Source: Clostridia bacterium (lineage in GTDB: Bacteria; Bacillota; Clostridia; Christensenellales; Aristaeellaceae). Taken from it: a stretch of DNA of 64,000 nt. The translations under genes were made by a program, and so were the position numbers. Positions 9,234-17,549 of this stretch are shown here, piece by piece. The first letter of the stretch is position 1, and the number at the start of each line of letters is the position of its first letter. The notes under the pieces are model-generated. The model had not been told where the DNA came from and did no database searches. It worked only from the letters and a program-made list of their open reading frames with translations. The stretch is taken from assembly GCA_017410455.1 (NCBI GenBank), contig JAFQQT010000038.1, positions 32,231-96,230 of the forward strand, in the 5' to 3' direction.

Positions 9234-12200
9234 TCATTGCGTGCTGAACCGGAAACGGTGGAAATCGAACTGACATCCCGGCAGGAAGACGAACGTCACG
9301 CTGCACATGCCCGGCAGCACGTCCATGGCGAACTCCTGCCAGCCACGCTCCGTCCCGCGGAACTGCGCCAGGGTCGTCAGCGTCTCGCCCGCCTCATTCT
9401 GGAAGCGGATGGTGATGGGGTTCTCCTGCAGCGGCGTGCAGCCATCGATGGCCAGCACGGCTCTCTGCGCTGCGCCGAAATCCATGCCATCGTAGACCAG
9501 CGAAACGTTGTTGCCGATGCCCATCACGCCCGCATCCGTCCGGGTGAAGCTGTCACCATAGACGGAATCCGCCGCCAGGGCGCTCTGTTCCAGCCATGCG
9601 CGGGACTGCCTGGTGAAGGAGAAGCCCTTGAGGTGAATCTTCTCCGTCGTGGAGAAGCACAGTGTATGCACGCCCGTCAGGCGGACGGGCAGCGTGTAGG
9701 TCTCCGGCTGATAGACATTCCAGCGGGAGGGCTTCTGGTACGGCAGGACAGCGATGACCGTTCCCCCCTCGCGGGGATCGCCATCCCACAGCGTCACCTC
9801 ATGCAGCTTGCTGTCCAGGGCGAAGATGGGCAGGGTGATCTCGTCCGAACCCACGGGGCCGAAGTCAACATTCGCGTATCCCGCCATGGAGTACCCCTCC
9901 CGGGCGAAGGAAACGCCCTGCTCGTTGCCGTTGCCGATGTCGCCCTCATGCAGGGTGAACAGTCCGCCGGTGACGAAGCCATAGGGATCCAGATTCGGCA
10001 TGCCCATGCCGGTGATGGTGATATCCTGCTGGCTGATCACGCGCGGATGATCGTAGCCATTGCAGCACATGGCGCGCAGGTACACGATGTCGTCGCCCAC
10101 GCCGGTGACAGTCACGGTATCTCCGTCCACGGACCAGGCAGCGCAGTTGCTCTCGATGCCCTTGGCGTTGGTGATGCGGAAAGATAGTTCCTGCCGGTCT
10201 GCGTCTGCCGGATGGCAGGCGACGCGGAAGGTCACGCTGGGGTTCACCGGGGTCAGCTGCTTGCTGCCCAGCGGGGTCAGGCTGATCTTGCGCACAGGGA
10301 TCTCATCCGGCATGGGAAGATCCACACAGTGCTGCTGGTCGCAGGTCGCGCCCTCGCGCATCCGTGTGAGCATGGCATCCGTGCGGATCTCCAGCACGGC
10401 AGGCTCCTTGCCGGGCGAAGTCACTTCGACGCGGATCACGCCCATGCGGTCGGTGGAGCCGATCATCGCCAGAAGCTTGCCACCAAACAGGCGGCGCGTG
10501 GTGGTCTTGTAGCCATCCCGGTCGGTGGAATCGCCGTTATCAAGACCCAGCAGGCGCCCCTCGCCCGTCACGGACATATGCACGCGGTCACAGGCGTTGT
10601 CGACCGGGTTGCCCTTCTCGTCCACCATGGCAACGGTCACGAAGGCGATGTCCTCGCCATTGGCGATCAGCGCGCCGGACGCCTCGCACGTCAGCACGAT
10701 GCGGCGGCTGTCCCCGGGGGTACGCCGCACATCCTCCGCGATGACCGTGCCCGATGCATCGCAGGCCACCGCCCGCAGTTCGCCCGACTCAAAGGGCACA
10801 TGCCACGTCGGGCGGGACTGCTCCCAGTCCGCGCGGCTGACCTCCTGCACGCCAAGGCTCTCGCCGTTGAGCAACAGCTCGCAGGTCGCGCCGTTTGTCA
10901 TCACGGGCACGTCGATCATCTGACCCGGGTTCCAGTCCCAGTGCACGCCGATGTGCGCCATGGGCTCCGGGTTCCACACGGACTTGCACAGGTAGAAGAA
11001 GTCCTTGGGGAACACGCAGGTGTCCATCATGCCGAAGTAGCTGTTTCTCGTATGATAGGGCGTGGGCTCGCCGATATAGTCAATGCCGGTCCAGAGGTAC
11101 TGGCCCAGCGAATAGGGCGTGTTGAGGTCCTCGACAAGGCACTTGCGCATGTCCTTGGTGCCCCAGGAGGTGGTGCTGTTGCCCAGGGACGAACACTGCA
11201 GATCGTCGTCGGAAAGGATGGGCGCGGACATCGGGAAGCGGTACACACCGCGGCTGGAGACCGCAGAGGCCGTTTCGCTCCCGTAGATGCACCAGTCCGG
11301 GTGCTGCGCGTGGTGCTCGGCGTAGAACTTCTCGCCGTAGTTGTAGCCGGCAGCCTGCACGTGTCCGGCACAGTTCTGCGCGCCCTGCCAGGGCATGAAG
11401 TTGCTGCCGATGGTGGTGAAGGCGTTCTCCAGCGGGTCATGGCGGCGGACGTATTCGCAGAGCATCTTCGTCACGTCCACGGCTGATTCATCCACATGGG
11501 TATCGAAGATTTCGTTTCCGATGGACCACATGAGCATCGAGGGGTGATTACGGTCGCGGCGCACCCAGGCGGCCACGTCGCCCTCAACGTCTGCCTCGAA
11601 AAAGCGGGCATAGTCGTAGGTCGTCTTCTGCCGCCGCCACATGTCGAAGGCCTCGCTGACCACCAGAATGCCCAGCTCATCGCACAGGTTCATCACGGGC
11701 TTGGCGGGCGGGTTGTGGCTGGTGCGCAGGCTGTTGACGCCCATGCGCTTCATGGCCTCCAGCTGCCGCTTTGCCGCCTTGATGTGGAACGCGCTGCCCA
11801 GGCAGCCCAGGTCGTGGTGGAGGCACACGCCGTGCAGCTTGACATGCTCTCCGTTGACCAGCAAACCACGGTCCGGCGTGAGGGTCAGCGTGCGGAAGCC
11901 CACGTGCTCGCGGATCACCTGCCCGCCGCAGATGGTCTCCAGCTCGTACCAGTAGGGATCGGCGGTGTTCCACAGGGCGGGCGCATGGATGGTCATCTCC
12001 GCGCGGGCAGCGTTACCTTCGATGCTGGCCGCCATCGTGCAGATGACCTCGTCCCCATCCAGCAGGCGGTGAACTACTGGCGTACCGTCATCAGCACCGG
12101 TCAGCTCGGTCTCCACCGTCAGCAGCCAGTCATTGTTATCAAGCGCCCTGGTCGTGATGTAGGTTCCATCCGGAACGACATGGCGCTGCGCTTCCACATG

Positions 12201-12611
12201 GAGCGTCACATCCCGGAAGATCCCCGCGCCGGAGTACCAGCGGCTGTTTGGGCTGGTATGACGGATGTGCACATGCAGCATGTTCAGCCCCGGCTTCAGC
12301 CCCTTGAGCGGCACGTCAAAACAGGTATAACCATAGTGGTGCGTGAAGACATGCTCCCCATTGTGGAGCACGTCACAGTCCATGTATACGCCATCGAAGC
12401 GCAGCCACACGGCCTTGCCAAGCCAAGATTCCGGCACGTCGATTTCGCGGCGGTACCAGCCATCTGTATTCTCGTACAGGGCATGATGGTCCTCAATGAG
12501 AAAATCGTGGGGAAGATCGACCTGGCGCCAATGAGCTTCCGCAGCATCAGACAGGCAGCTTCCATTGGGCAGCTTTGCGAATTCCCAGCAATCATTGAAC
12601 AGTCGCTTCAT
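9234..12611 (-). CDS. glycoside hydrolase family 2 protein (beta-galactosidase type)
   Basis: 1125 residues, no signal peptide. Order: N-terminal jelly-roll sugar-binding domain (1-140), immunoglobulin-like domain (about 145-245), TIM barrel (about 250-560) with acid/base Glu367 in WSIGNE and nucleophile Glu446 in GSETAS, then a DUF4982-like and further beta-sandwich domains (about 570-900), and a C-terminal carbohydrate-binding-like beta domain (about 950-1125). Long GH2 enzymes of this type act as exo-beta-galactosidases or beta-glucuronidases; the sequence does not settle which. The ATG at 12611 has TGGAGGGTG upstream. Likely controlled from the repeat-rich region at 12739-12802. Confidence 0.86.
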   Translation of the reverse strand: MKRLFNDCWEFAKLPNGSCLSDAAEAHWRQVDLPHDFLIEDHHALYENTDGWYRREIDVPESWLGKAVWLRFDGVYMDCDVLHNGEHVFTHHYGYTCFDVPLKGLKPGLNMLHVHIRHTSPNSRWYSGAGIFRDVTLHVEAQRHVVPDGTYITTRALDNNDWLLTVETELTGADDGTPVVHRLLDGDEVICTMAASIEGNAARAEMTIHAPALWNTADPYWYELETICGGQVIREHVGFRTLTLTPDRGLLVNGEHVKLHGVCLHHDLGCLGSAFHIKAAKRQLEAMKRMGVNSLRTSHNPPAKPVMNLCDELGILVVSEAFDMWRRQKTTYDYARFFEADVEGDVAAWVRRDRNHPSMLMWSIGNEIFDTHVDESAVDVTKMLCEYVRRHDPLENAFTTIGSNFMPWQGAQNCAGHVQAAGYNYGEKFYAEHHAQHPDWCIYGSETASAVSSRGVYRFPMSAPILSDDDLQCSSLGNSTTSWGTKDMRKCLVEDLNTPYSLGQYLWTGIDYIGEPTPYHTRNSYFGMMDTCVFPKDFFYLCKSVWNPEPMAHIGVHWDWNPGQMIDVPVMTNGATCELLLNGESLGVQEVSRADWEQSRPTWHVPFESGELRAVACDASGTVIAEDVRRTPGDSRRIVLTCEASGALIANGEDIAFVTVAMVDEKGNPVDNACDRVHMSVTGEGRLLGLDNGDSTDRDGYKTTTRRLFGGKLLAMIGSTDRMGVIRVEVTSPGKEPAVLEIRTDAMLTRMREGATCDQQHCVDLPMPDEIPVRKISLTPLGSKQLTPVNPSVTFRVACHPADADRQELSFRITNAKGIESNCAAWSVDGDTVTVTGVGDDIVYLRAMCCNGYDHPRVISQQDITITGMGMPNLDPYGFVTGGLFTLHEGDIGNGNEQGVSFAREGYSMAGYANVDFGPVGSDEITLPIFALDSKLHEVTLWDGDPREGGTVIAVLPYQKPSRWNVYQPETYTLPVRLTGVHTLCFSTTEKIHLKGFSFTRQSRAWLEQSALAADSVYGDSFTRTDAGVMGIGNNVSLVYDGMDFGAAQRAVLAIDGCTPLQENPITIRFQNEAGETLTTLAQFRGTERGWQEFAMDVLPGMCSVTFVFLPGCQFDFHRFRFSTQ

Positions 12612-12738
12612 GATCGATTCACCCTCCAGGCTCTGACCACTATAATATGGTAACCTTGTTATTATTCGTCGCAGGAGATCAAATTCCTTGTATTTCCTGC
12701 GTATCAGTTCATATACGCCACAACATCGTCCGACTACC

Positions 12739-12802
12739 GGTCTGTTTTGACACGCCAGACCAGACGTCTGGTCTGTTTGGCAATTACAGACCGAGAGTCT
12801 GT
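12739..12802. promoter_or_regulatory. GTCTG repeat cluster, candidate operator
   Basis: Lies between the divergent GH2 and beta-CASP genes. It contains a perfect 20-base palindrome, cagaccagacgtctggtctg (12756-12775), and a second inverted repeat ACAGAC-N5-GTCTGT (12786-12802). The unit GTCTGTTTKG occurs as direct repeats at 12740, 12771 and 12797. It lies just upstream of the beta-CASP promoter. A dimeric repressor or activator site is the simplest reading; the regulator is unknown. Confidence 0.6.
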
Positions 12803-12834
12803 TTTGTATTTGCAGCAAATTTCTGCATTGCCCT

Positions 12835-12863
12835 TTGACACATGACATCAGTTGGGATACAAT
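12835..12863 (+). promoter_or_regulatory. promoter of the beta-CASP gene
   Basis: TTGACA (12835-12840), 17-base spacer, TACAAT (12858-12863), 39 bases before the start codon. Confidence 0.75.
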
Positions 12864-12902
12864 AGAATATACAGAGATCTGAACGTGAAAGGGGTAGATC
12901 GT

Positions 12903-14519
12903 ATGAAGATCACATTCCTGGGCGCGAACCACGAAGTAACCGGCAGCCAGACGCTGATCGAGTGGATGCCGGGGCGTTATCTGCTGGTAGACTGCGGCAT
13001 GGAGCAGGGACAAAACGTATATGAAAACGCTGAAATGCCCGTAAGTGCCAAGCAGATCGAGCACGTGTTCATCACCCATGCGCACATCGATCATACAGGC
13101 ATGCTGCCCAAGCTCTGGCGCGACGGCTTCCGCGGCACCGTGTATACCACGCGTGAAACGAGCAATCTTTGCACCATCATGCTGGCCGACAGCGCGCACA
13201 TCCAGATGAGCGATGCGGAATATCAGACGAAGAAGAACAAGCGCAAGAACCTGCCACCCGTGGAGCCCGCCTATGACATGGATGATGTGAACGAGCTGCT
13301 GCGCAACTTCCGCCCCTGCGGTTATGGCGACATGATCCGCGTGGACGAGGGCCTGAGCGTCGCCTTCACCGATGTGGGCCACCTGATGGGCAGCGCGGCT
13401 GTTTCCCTGTGGCTCACCGAAGGCGATGAGACCCGCAAGATCGTTTTCTCCGGCGATGTGGGCAACATCAACCAGCCCCTGCTGAACGACCCCATGTTCG
13501 TGCGCGAAGCGGATTATGTGGTTGTTGAATCCACCTACGGCGATCGCCTGCATGCCGACCGCATCGATCCCACGCCCATGATGGCCGATGTGATCCAGCG
13601 CACGCTGGACCGGGGCGGAAACCTGCTCATCCCCTCCTTCGCCGTGGGGCGCACGCAGGAGATGCTCTACATCATCCGCGATATCAAGATGCGCGGCCTC
13701 GTTCACGGGCACGACGGCTTCCCCGTCTATGTGGACAGCCCTCTGGCCAACGAGGCAACCGCCGTCTTCCTCCAGTGCGACACCGAGTGCCTGGATCCGG
13801 ACGCCCGCGCCGTTATGCAGCAGGGCGTTAACCCCATTTCCTTCCCCGAGCTGGAAACCGTCGTTACCGCCGACGAATCCAAGCGGCTCAACGCCAGCAA
13901 GATCCCCGGCGTGATCATCTCCGCGTCCGGCATGTGCGATGCGGGCCGCATCCGGCATCACCTCAAGCACAACCTCTGGCGGCCCGAGTGCACGGTGCTC
14001 TTCGTGGGCTACCAGGCCAACGGCACCCTCGGCCGCCAGCTGCAGGATGGCAAGAAAGAGGTCAAGGTGCTGGGCGAAGAGATCATCGTCCGCGCTGAGA
14101 TCGCCACCCTTCAGGGCGTCAGCGGGCACGCGGACAAGAACGGCCTCCTGCGCTGGATGGACGGCTTCCATCCGACGCCCCCGCAGATCTTCGTCAACCA
14201 TGGCGACCACGATCAGGCGGAGGCCTTTGTGGAAACGCTCCGCCAGCGTTATGGCGTGCGCGTGGACTGCCCCTACTCCGGGAGCGAGTTCGATCTGATC
14301 AGCGGCGAATGGCTCCATGTTGCGCAGCCTGTGCCCTATGTGAAGAAGAAGGCTGCCCAGAGCCAGGGCGCCCAGACCCAGCAGAGCGCCTATGCTGCCC
14401 TGATGAGCGCCATCTCCAGCCTCCAGGCCGTCGCGAAGACTGCTCATGCCTTCTCCAATGCGGAGCTGAAGCGCCTGACAAAGGACGTGCAGAAGCTCAT
14501 CGACCAGATTCGCTCCTGA
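12903..14519 (+). CDS. beta-CASP metallo-beta-lactamase RNase-like protein
   Basis: 538 residues. Metal-binding signature THAHIDHTG (about 58-66), SGDVGN and ESTYGDR, followed by the beta-CASP insertion and its late His motif SGHADKNGLL. This is the fold of CPSF73-like endo/exoribonucleases, and the bacterial relatives are usually called RNA-processing exonucleases. The last 80 residues are a Gln/Ala-rich helical tail. The ATG at 12903 has AAAGGGG upstream. The C26 gene starts 11 bases after the stop and is probably co-transcribed. Confidence 0.85.
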   Translation: MKITFLGANHEVTGSQTLIEWMPGRYLLVDCGMEQGQNVYENAEMPVSAKQIEHVFITHAHIDHTGMLPKLWRDGFRGTVYTTRETSNLCTIMLADSAHIQMSDAEYQTKKNKRKNLPPVEPAYDMDDVNELLRNFRPCGYGDMIRVDEGLSVAFTDVGHLMGSAAVSLWLTEGDETRKIVFSGDVGNINQPLLNDPMFVREADYVVVESTYGDRLHADRIDPTPMMADVIQRTLDRGGNLLIPSFAVGRTQEMLYIIRDIKMRGLVHGHDGFPVYVDSPLANEATAVFLQCDTECLDPDARAVMQQGVNPISFPELETVVTADESKRLNASKIPGVIISASGMCDAGRIRHHLKHNLWRPECTVLFVGYQANGTLGRQLQDGKKEVKVLGEEIIVRAEIATLQGVSGHADKNGLLRWMDGFHPTPPQIFVNHGDHDQAEAFVETLRQRYGVRVDCPYSGSEFDLISGEWLHVAQPVPYVKKKAAQSQGAQTQQSAYAALMSAISSLQAVAKTAHAFSNAELKRLTKDVQKLIDQIRS

Positions 14520-14530
14520 GGTGACGCGGT

Positions 14531-15238
14531 ATGAAACCCATCATCGGCGTCACCAGCAGCATTACCGCAGATGCGCTCATCCTGCAGATGAACCGCAGCT
14601 ATCCCGAATCCATCGCGCAGGCAGGCGGCGCTGCGCTGCTCCTCCCTGCTACGGAGGATGCGGACACCATCGCCCGCTATGCTGATATGCTTGACGGGCT
14701 CCTCCTCACCGGCGGCGACGATGTGGATCCCGCCCTGTATGGTGAGTTCCAGCGCTGGGACTGCGGCGATATCAGCCCCCTGCGGGACGCCTTCGAAATG
14801 GCGGTCTGCAGCGCGTTTATCGCCCGGGAAAAACCCATTCTGGGCATATGCCGCGGCATTCAGCTGCTCAATGTGGCCCTTGGCGGAACGCTGCATCAGG
14901 ATCTGGCCCATGAAATCCCCAACAGCATCGCCCACCGGCAGAAGCAGCCGTCCTGCCATCCATCCCACCCGGTGATGCTCTCCGAGGACTCCCTGCTGCG
15001 GGATATGTTCGGTGAAAAGCTGCTGGTCAATTCCCACCACCATCAGGCTGTGCGGGATCCCGGGCAGGGTCTGAGGATTACCGCGACAGCCCCGGATGGC
15101 GTTGTTGAAGCCGTCGAACATGCAACGCTCCCCTTCTGCGTGGGCGTTCAGTGGCACCCCGAACGGATGTGGCGTCAGCGCGGCGGAGAAGACCAGTTGA
15201 AACTCTTCAGAGCCTTTGTTCAGGCCTGCGCCAAATAA
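14531..15238 (+). CDS. gamma-glutamyl-gamma-aminobutyrate hydrolase family (peptidase C26)
   Basis: 235 residues, class I glutamine amidotransferase fold. Nucleophile Cys107 in GICRGIQLLN, oxyanion region TGGDDVDP, and catalytic His in VQWHPE near 214. PuuD of E. coli, a relative, splits gamma-glutamyl-GABA in putrescine breakdown, but no other putrescine gene is near, so another gamma-glutamyl amide is possible. Ribosome site GAGGTGA. Terminates at a strong hairpin. Confidence 0.85.
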   Translation: MKPIIGVTSSITADALILQMNRSYPESIAQAGGAALLLPATEDADTIARYADMLDGLLLTGGDDVDPALYGEFQRWDCGDISPLRDAFEMAVCSAFIAREKPILGICRGIQLLNVALGGTLHQDLAHEIPNSIAHRQKQPSCHPSHPVMLSEDSLLRDMFGEKLLVNSHHHQAVRDPGQGLRITATAPDGVVEAVEHATLPFCVGVQWHPERMWRQRGGEDQLKLFRAFVQACAK

Positions 15239-15240
15239 AC

Positions 15241-15278
15241 AAGCTGCACCCGGCTCTTCGCTGGAGTGCAGCTTTTTC
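15241..15278 (+). terminator. terminator after the C26 gene
   Basis: AAGCTGCAC (15241-15249) pairs with GTGCAGCTT (15266-15274), inner CCGGC/GCTGG, then five T. Confidence 0.88.
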
Positions 15279-15280
15279 TG

Positions 15281-15793
15281 TCAGTTGATGATGTAGTATT
15301 CTCCCCGTGCGTCTCTGAGCTGGTCGATGAACGCCTCGGTCATTTCAAGCTCATCGGGTTCCAGTCTGCAAAGCTTGCTGAGCAGCGAAACAGGGATGCT
15401 TTGCCGGCGTGGCTGATTCAGCTCGGCAATCCTTGCACGTTCGGCATCGGATACAGCAGGGTATTCCACCTCTGTGACCGGTTCCGGCGCTTTTCTGCCG
15501 GATTTCTGCTTTTTCGCTTTTGCCCCCGCTTCGCGCCCGGTGCGCGCGTTTCCCTCTGACTGTTCTTCACTGGTGCGGATATCAGGCCTCATCTGATCTG
15601 AAAAGCCCAGCAGATAATCGACAGCGACGTTACAGTGATATGCAATGCACAGCAACTGCTCAATACTCGGTGCGAGGGAATTCGGCTCCTCCCATTGCTT
15701 CACGCAACTGACGCTAACGCGCATCGTCTGCGCCAGTTGCTCGTGAGAGATATTGCATGCTTCGCGAACCTGCTTCAGCCTTTTGTGGAACAC
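15281..15793 (-). CDS. XRE-family transcriptional regulator
   Basis: 170 residues. A Cro/C1-type helix-turn-helix covers about residues 3-58 (NISHEQLAQTMRVSVSCVKQWE, then LLGFSD). A charged linker follows (Lys/Glu/Ala-rich, about 65-105), then a helical C-terminal part with LEPDELEMTEAFIDQLR. I chose the GTG at 15793 because AAGGAG lies 9 bases upstream; an earlier in-frame GTG at 15826 has no ribosome site. An inverted repeat at 15829-15850 sits just upstream and could be its own operator. Confidence 0.78.
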   Translation of the reverse strand: MFHKRLKQVREACNISHEQLAQTMRVSVSCVKQWEEPNSLAPSIEQLLCIAYHCNVAVDYLLGFSDQMRPDIRTSEEQSEGNARTGREAGAKAKKQKSGRKAPEPVTEVEYPAVSDAERARIAELNQPRRQSIPVSLLSKLCRLEPDELEMTEAFIDQLRDARGEYYIIN

Positions 15794-15828
15794 GCTACAT
15801 TTCTCCTTCAGAATATTATTTGCCACTT

Positions 15829-15850
15829 TTCAGCAATTAATTATGCTGAA
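15829..15850. promoter_or_regulatory. inverted repeat TTCAGCA-N8-TGCTGAA
   Basis: Perfect 7-base arms around attaatta, 36 bases upstream of the XRE start codon. The minus strand has CATAAT inside it, a possible -10. The same arms flank the -10 of the CofE-like gene at 55891-55918, with a 14-base spacer. The rest of the 15794-15977 gap shows no gene. Confidence 0.5.
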
Positions 15851-15977
15851 TTTGCATCGACTGTTACAGGCTCAGAAAGATTTTTCGTTCAAATCCACCT
15901 GCATAGCCATGAAAGGGACTCACAGTGCGCGCATCGTCGTGTTCTCGCAGCTGTGAATCCCCCTTAGCAGATAAGAT

Positions 15978-17534
15978 TTATTTGCCGATGTAGCACAGTT
16001 CGTATGCGACAGCAGTCCCTTCTGCAACGATGCTCACGCTGCTGATCATCGCTGCATCGATCCCTGCTGCCTCGCAGGCAGACATCACCTTGCCCATGCT
16101 GAACCATGCGACGCGCTGTGTGCCCATGTTGTCCACGCGGTCAGGCTCAACGCTGACGGTCACATCCTGACCGTTCGTCTTCAGGTGGAGGCTGGGCGTG
16201 CCATCGCCGGTGAAGATCACGGCGATCGTACGGCTGGCCGCATACCACTCTGCCTTGCTGGCAAAGCTGACGCCCGCGCCGTTCAGGAACGCACCATTGA
16301 CATTACCCCACAGGATCGTGCCGTTGAGGGCGGACTTCTCCGGCATCAGGGAGCGGCGGCCGGAACCCCGCTCACAGGAGGCAGCACCGGCAAAGAGCTG
16401 CTCAAGCACCTCGGGATAAGGGTACGGCGTGCGCTGGCTGCGCAGCTTCTCGTTGATGGCGCGGCGCACCCACACATGGCACTCGCCACCGGAAACCTGG
16501 TTGTTGCCGTTGTCCCAGATGAGGATCGGTACGCCATAGGCCGTGGACTTCATGCCCATATAGTAGGCCCAGGCTGCACGGGCGTCATGGTTGTTGCCGG
16601 TGTTCGTCGCGCCGGTTTCACCCATGATGACCGGAATCCCCTTCTCCAGGAAGAGCTTCTCGATGTTGCTGAACACCGTGTCGATGGAGCTTGTGTGCGC
16701 CTTGTTGTTGGGGTCGAAGGTGGTCTGCTTGTCGCTCAGGCAGAAGTCGTAGGGGCTGTAGCAGTGAACAGAGATGATGATGTTCTCCGCCTGCTGGTCG
16801 CCGAAGGTGGGGATCTCGATGGCCGCCATGGCCGCAGAGCTGCTGGAAGCCGCATACCCGGGGATCATCAGCGCACGTTCGCCATTATACCCCTTGGCGT
16901 CGGTGCGGATGGTATTAACGAAGACCTGGTTGAGGTAGTTCACCGCATTAAAGCCCGAACGGCTTCCGTTCCATTCCACGCTCGTGCCAGCCATGCGCGG
17001 CTCGTTCATGGATTCGAAGATCAGGTGCTGATCGTAATCCGCAAAGGCCTCTGCGATCTGCCCCCACACAGCAGCCAGCTGCACACCGATGGCCTCGTAA
17101 TCCTTGTCCATGGTTTTGGTATTCAGCCAATCCTCATGGTGCATGTTGATGATGACATAAAGGTCGCAGGCGTAGGCATAGTCCACCACTTCGCGGATGC
17201 GGGCCATGAAGGCAGGATCGATGGTGAACGTGCCATCGTCCGAGATATGGCGGTACCAGGTGATGGGGATGCGGATGCAGTTGAAGCCCGCATCCTTCAC
17301 GCGCTGGATAAGCGCCAGATCAACCACCGGGTTGCCCCAGCTGGTTTCGTGGCTGTAGATGTCCGGGGCGGTATAGCCCGTGGCGTCAAAGGTGTTGCCC
17401 AGGTTCCAGCCGATGCGCATCTCATCCACGATCTGCTGGGCTGTCATACCGGTCAGGGGTGCGGTTTCCTCGGCATGGGCAGTCAACCCCGCCAGGGCAC
17501 AGAGCGTCAGAAGCATGCAGATGATCCTCTTCAT
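15978..17534 (-). CDS. secreted glycoside hydrolase family 5 (endoglucanase type)
   Basis: 518 residues. Signal peptide 1-21 (cleavage after AHA). The GH5 barrel starts with GWNLGNTFD, has the MHHEDW motif, acid/base Glu178 in MNEPR and nucleophile Glu306 in MGETG. The segment after about 400 is a beta-rich domain that may bind carbohydrate. Probably an extracellular cellulase or related beta-glucanase. Ribosome site AAAGGAGG. It is the last gene of a six-gene minus-strand run and follows Tex by 15 bases. Confidence 0.9.
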   Translation of the reverse strand: MKRIICMLLTLCALAGLTAHAEETAPLTGMTAQQIVDEMRIGWNLGNTFDATGYTAPDIYSHETSWGNPVVDLALIQRVKDAGFNCIRIPITWYRHISDDGTFTIDPAFMARIREVVDYAYACDLYVIINMHHEDWLNTKTMDKDYEAIGVQLAAVWGQIAEAFADYDQHLIFESMNEPRMAGTSVEWNGSRSGFNAVNYLNQVFVNTIRTDAKGYNGERALMIPGYAASSSSAAMAAIEIPTFGDQQAENIIISVHCYSPYDFCLSDKQTTFDPNNKAHTSSIDTVFSNIEKLFLEKGIPVIMGETGATNTGNNHDARAAWAYYMGMKSTAYGVPILIWDNGNNQVSGGECHVWVRRAINEKLRSQRTPYPYPEVLEQLFAGAASCERGSGRRSLMPEKSALNGTILWGNVNGAFLNGAGVSFASKAEWYAASRTIAVIFTGDGTPSLHLKTNGQDVTVSVEPDRVDNMGTQRVAWFSMGKVMSACEAAGIDAAMISSVSIVAEGTAVAYELCYIGK

Positions 17535-17549
17535 TGCAGATTTCCTCCT

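Noticed and set aside
12612-12738. TATAAT at 12641-12646 as a rightward promoter
   Set aside because: No -35 at proper distance, and a better promoter (TTGACA-17-TACAAT) lies at 12835.
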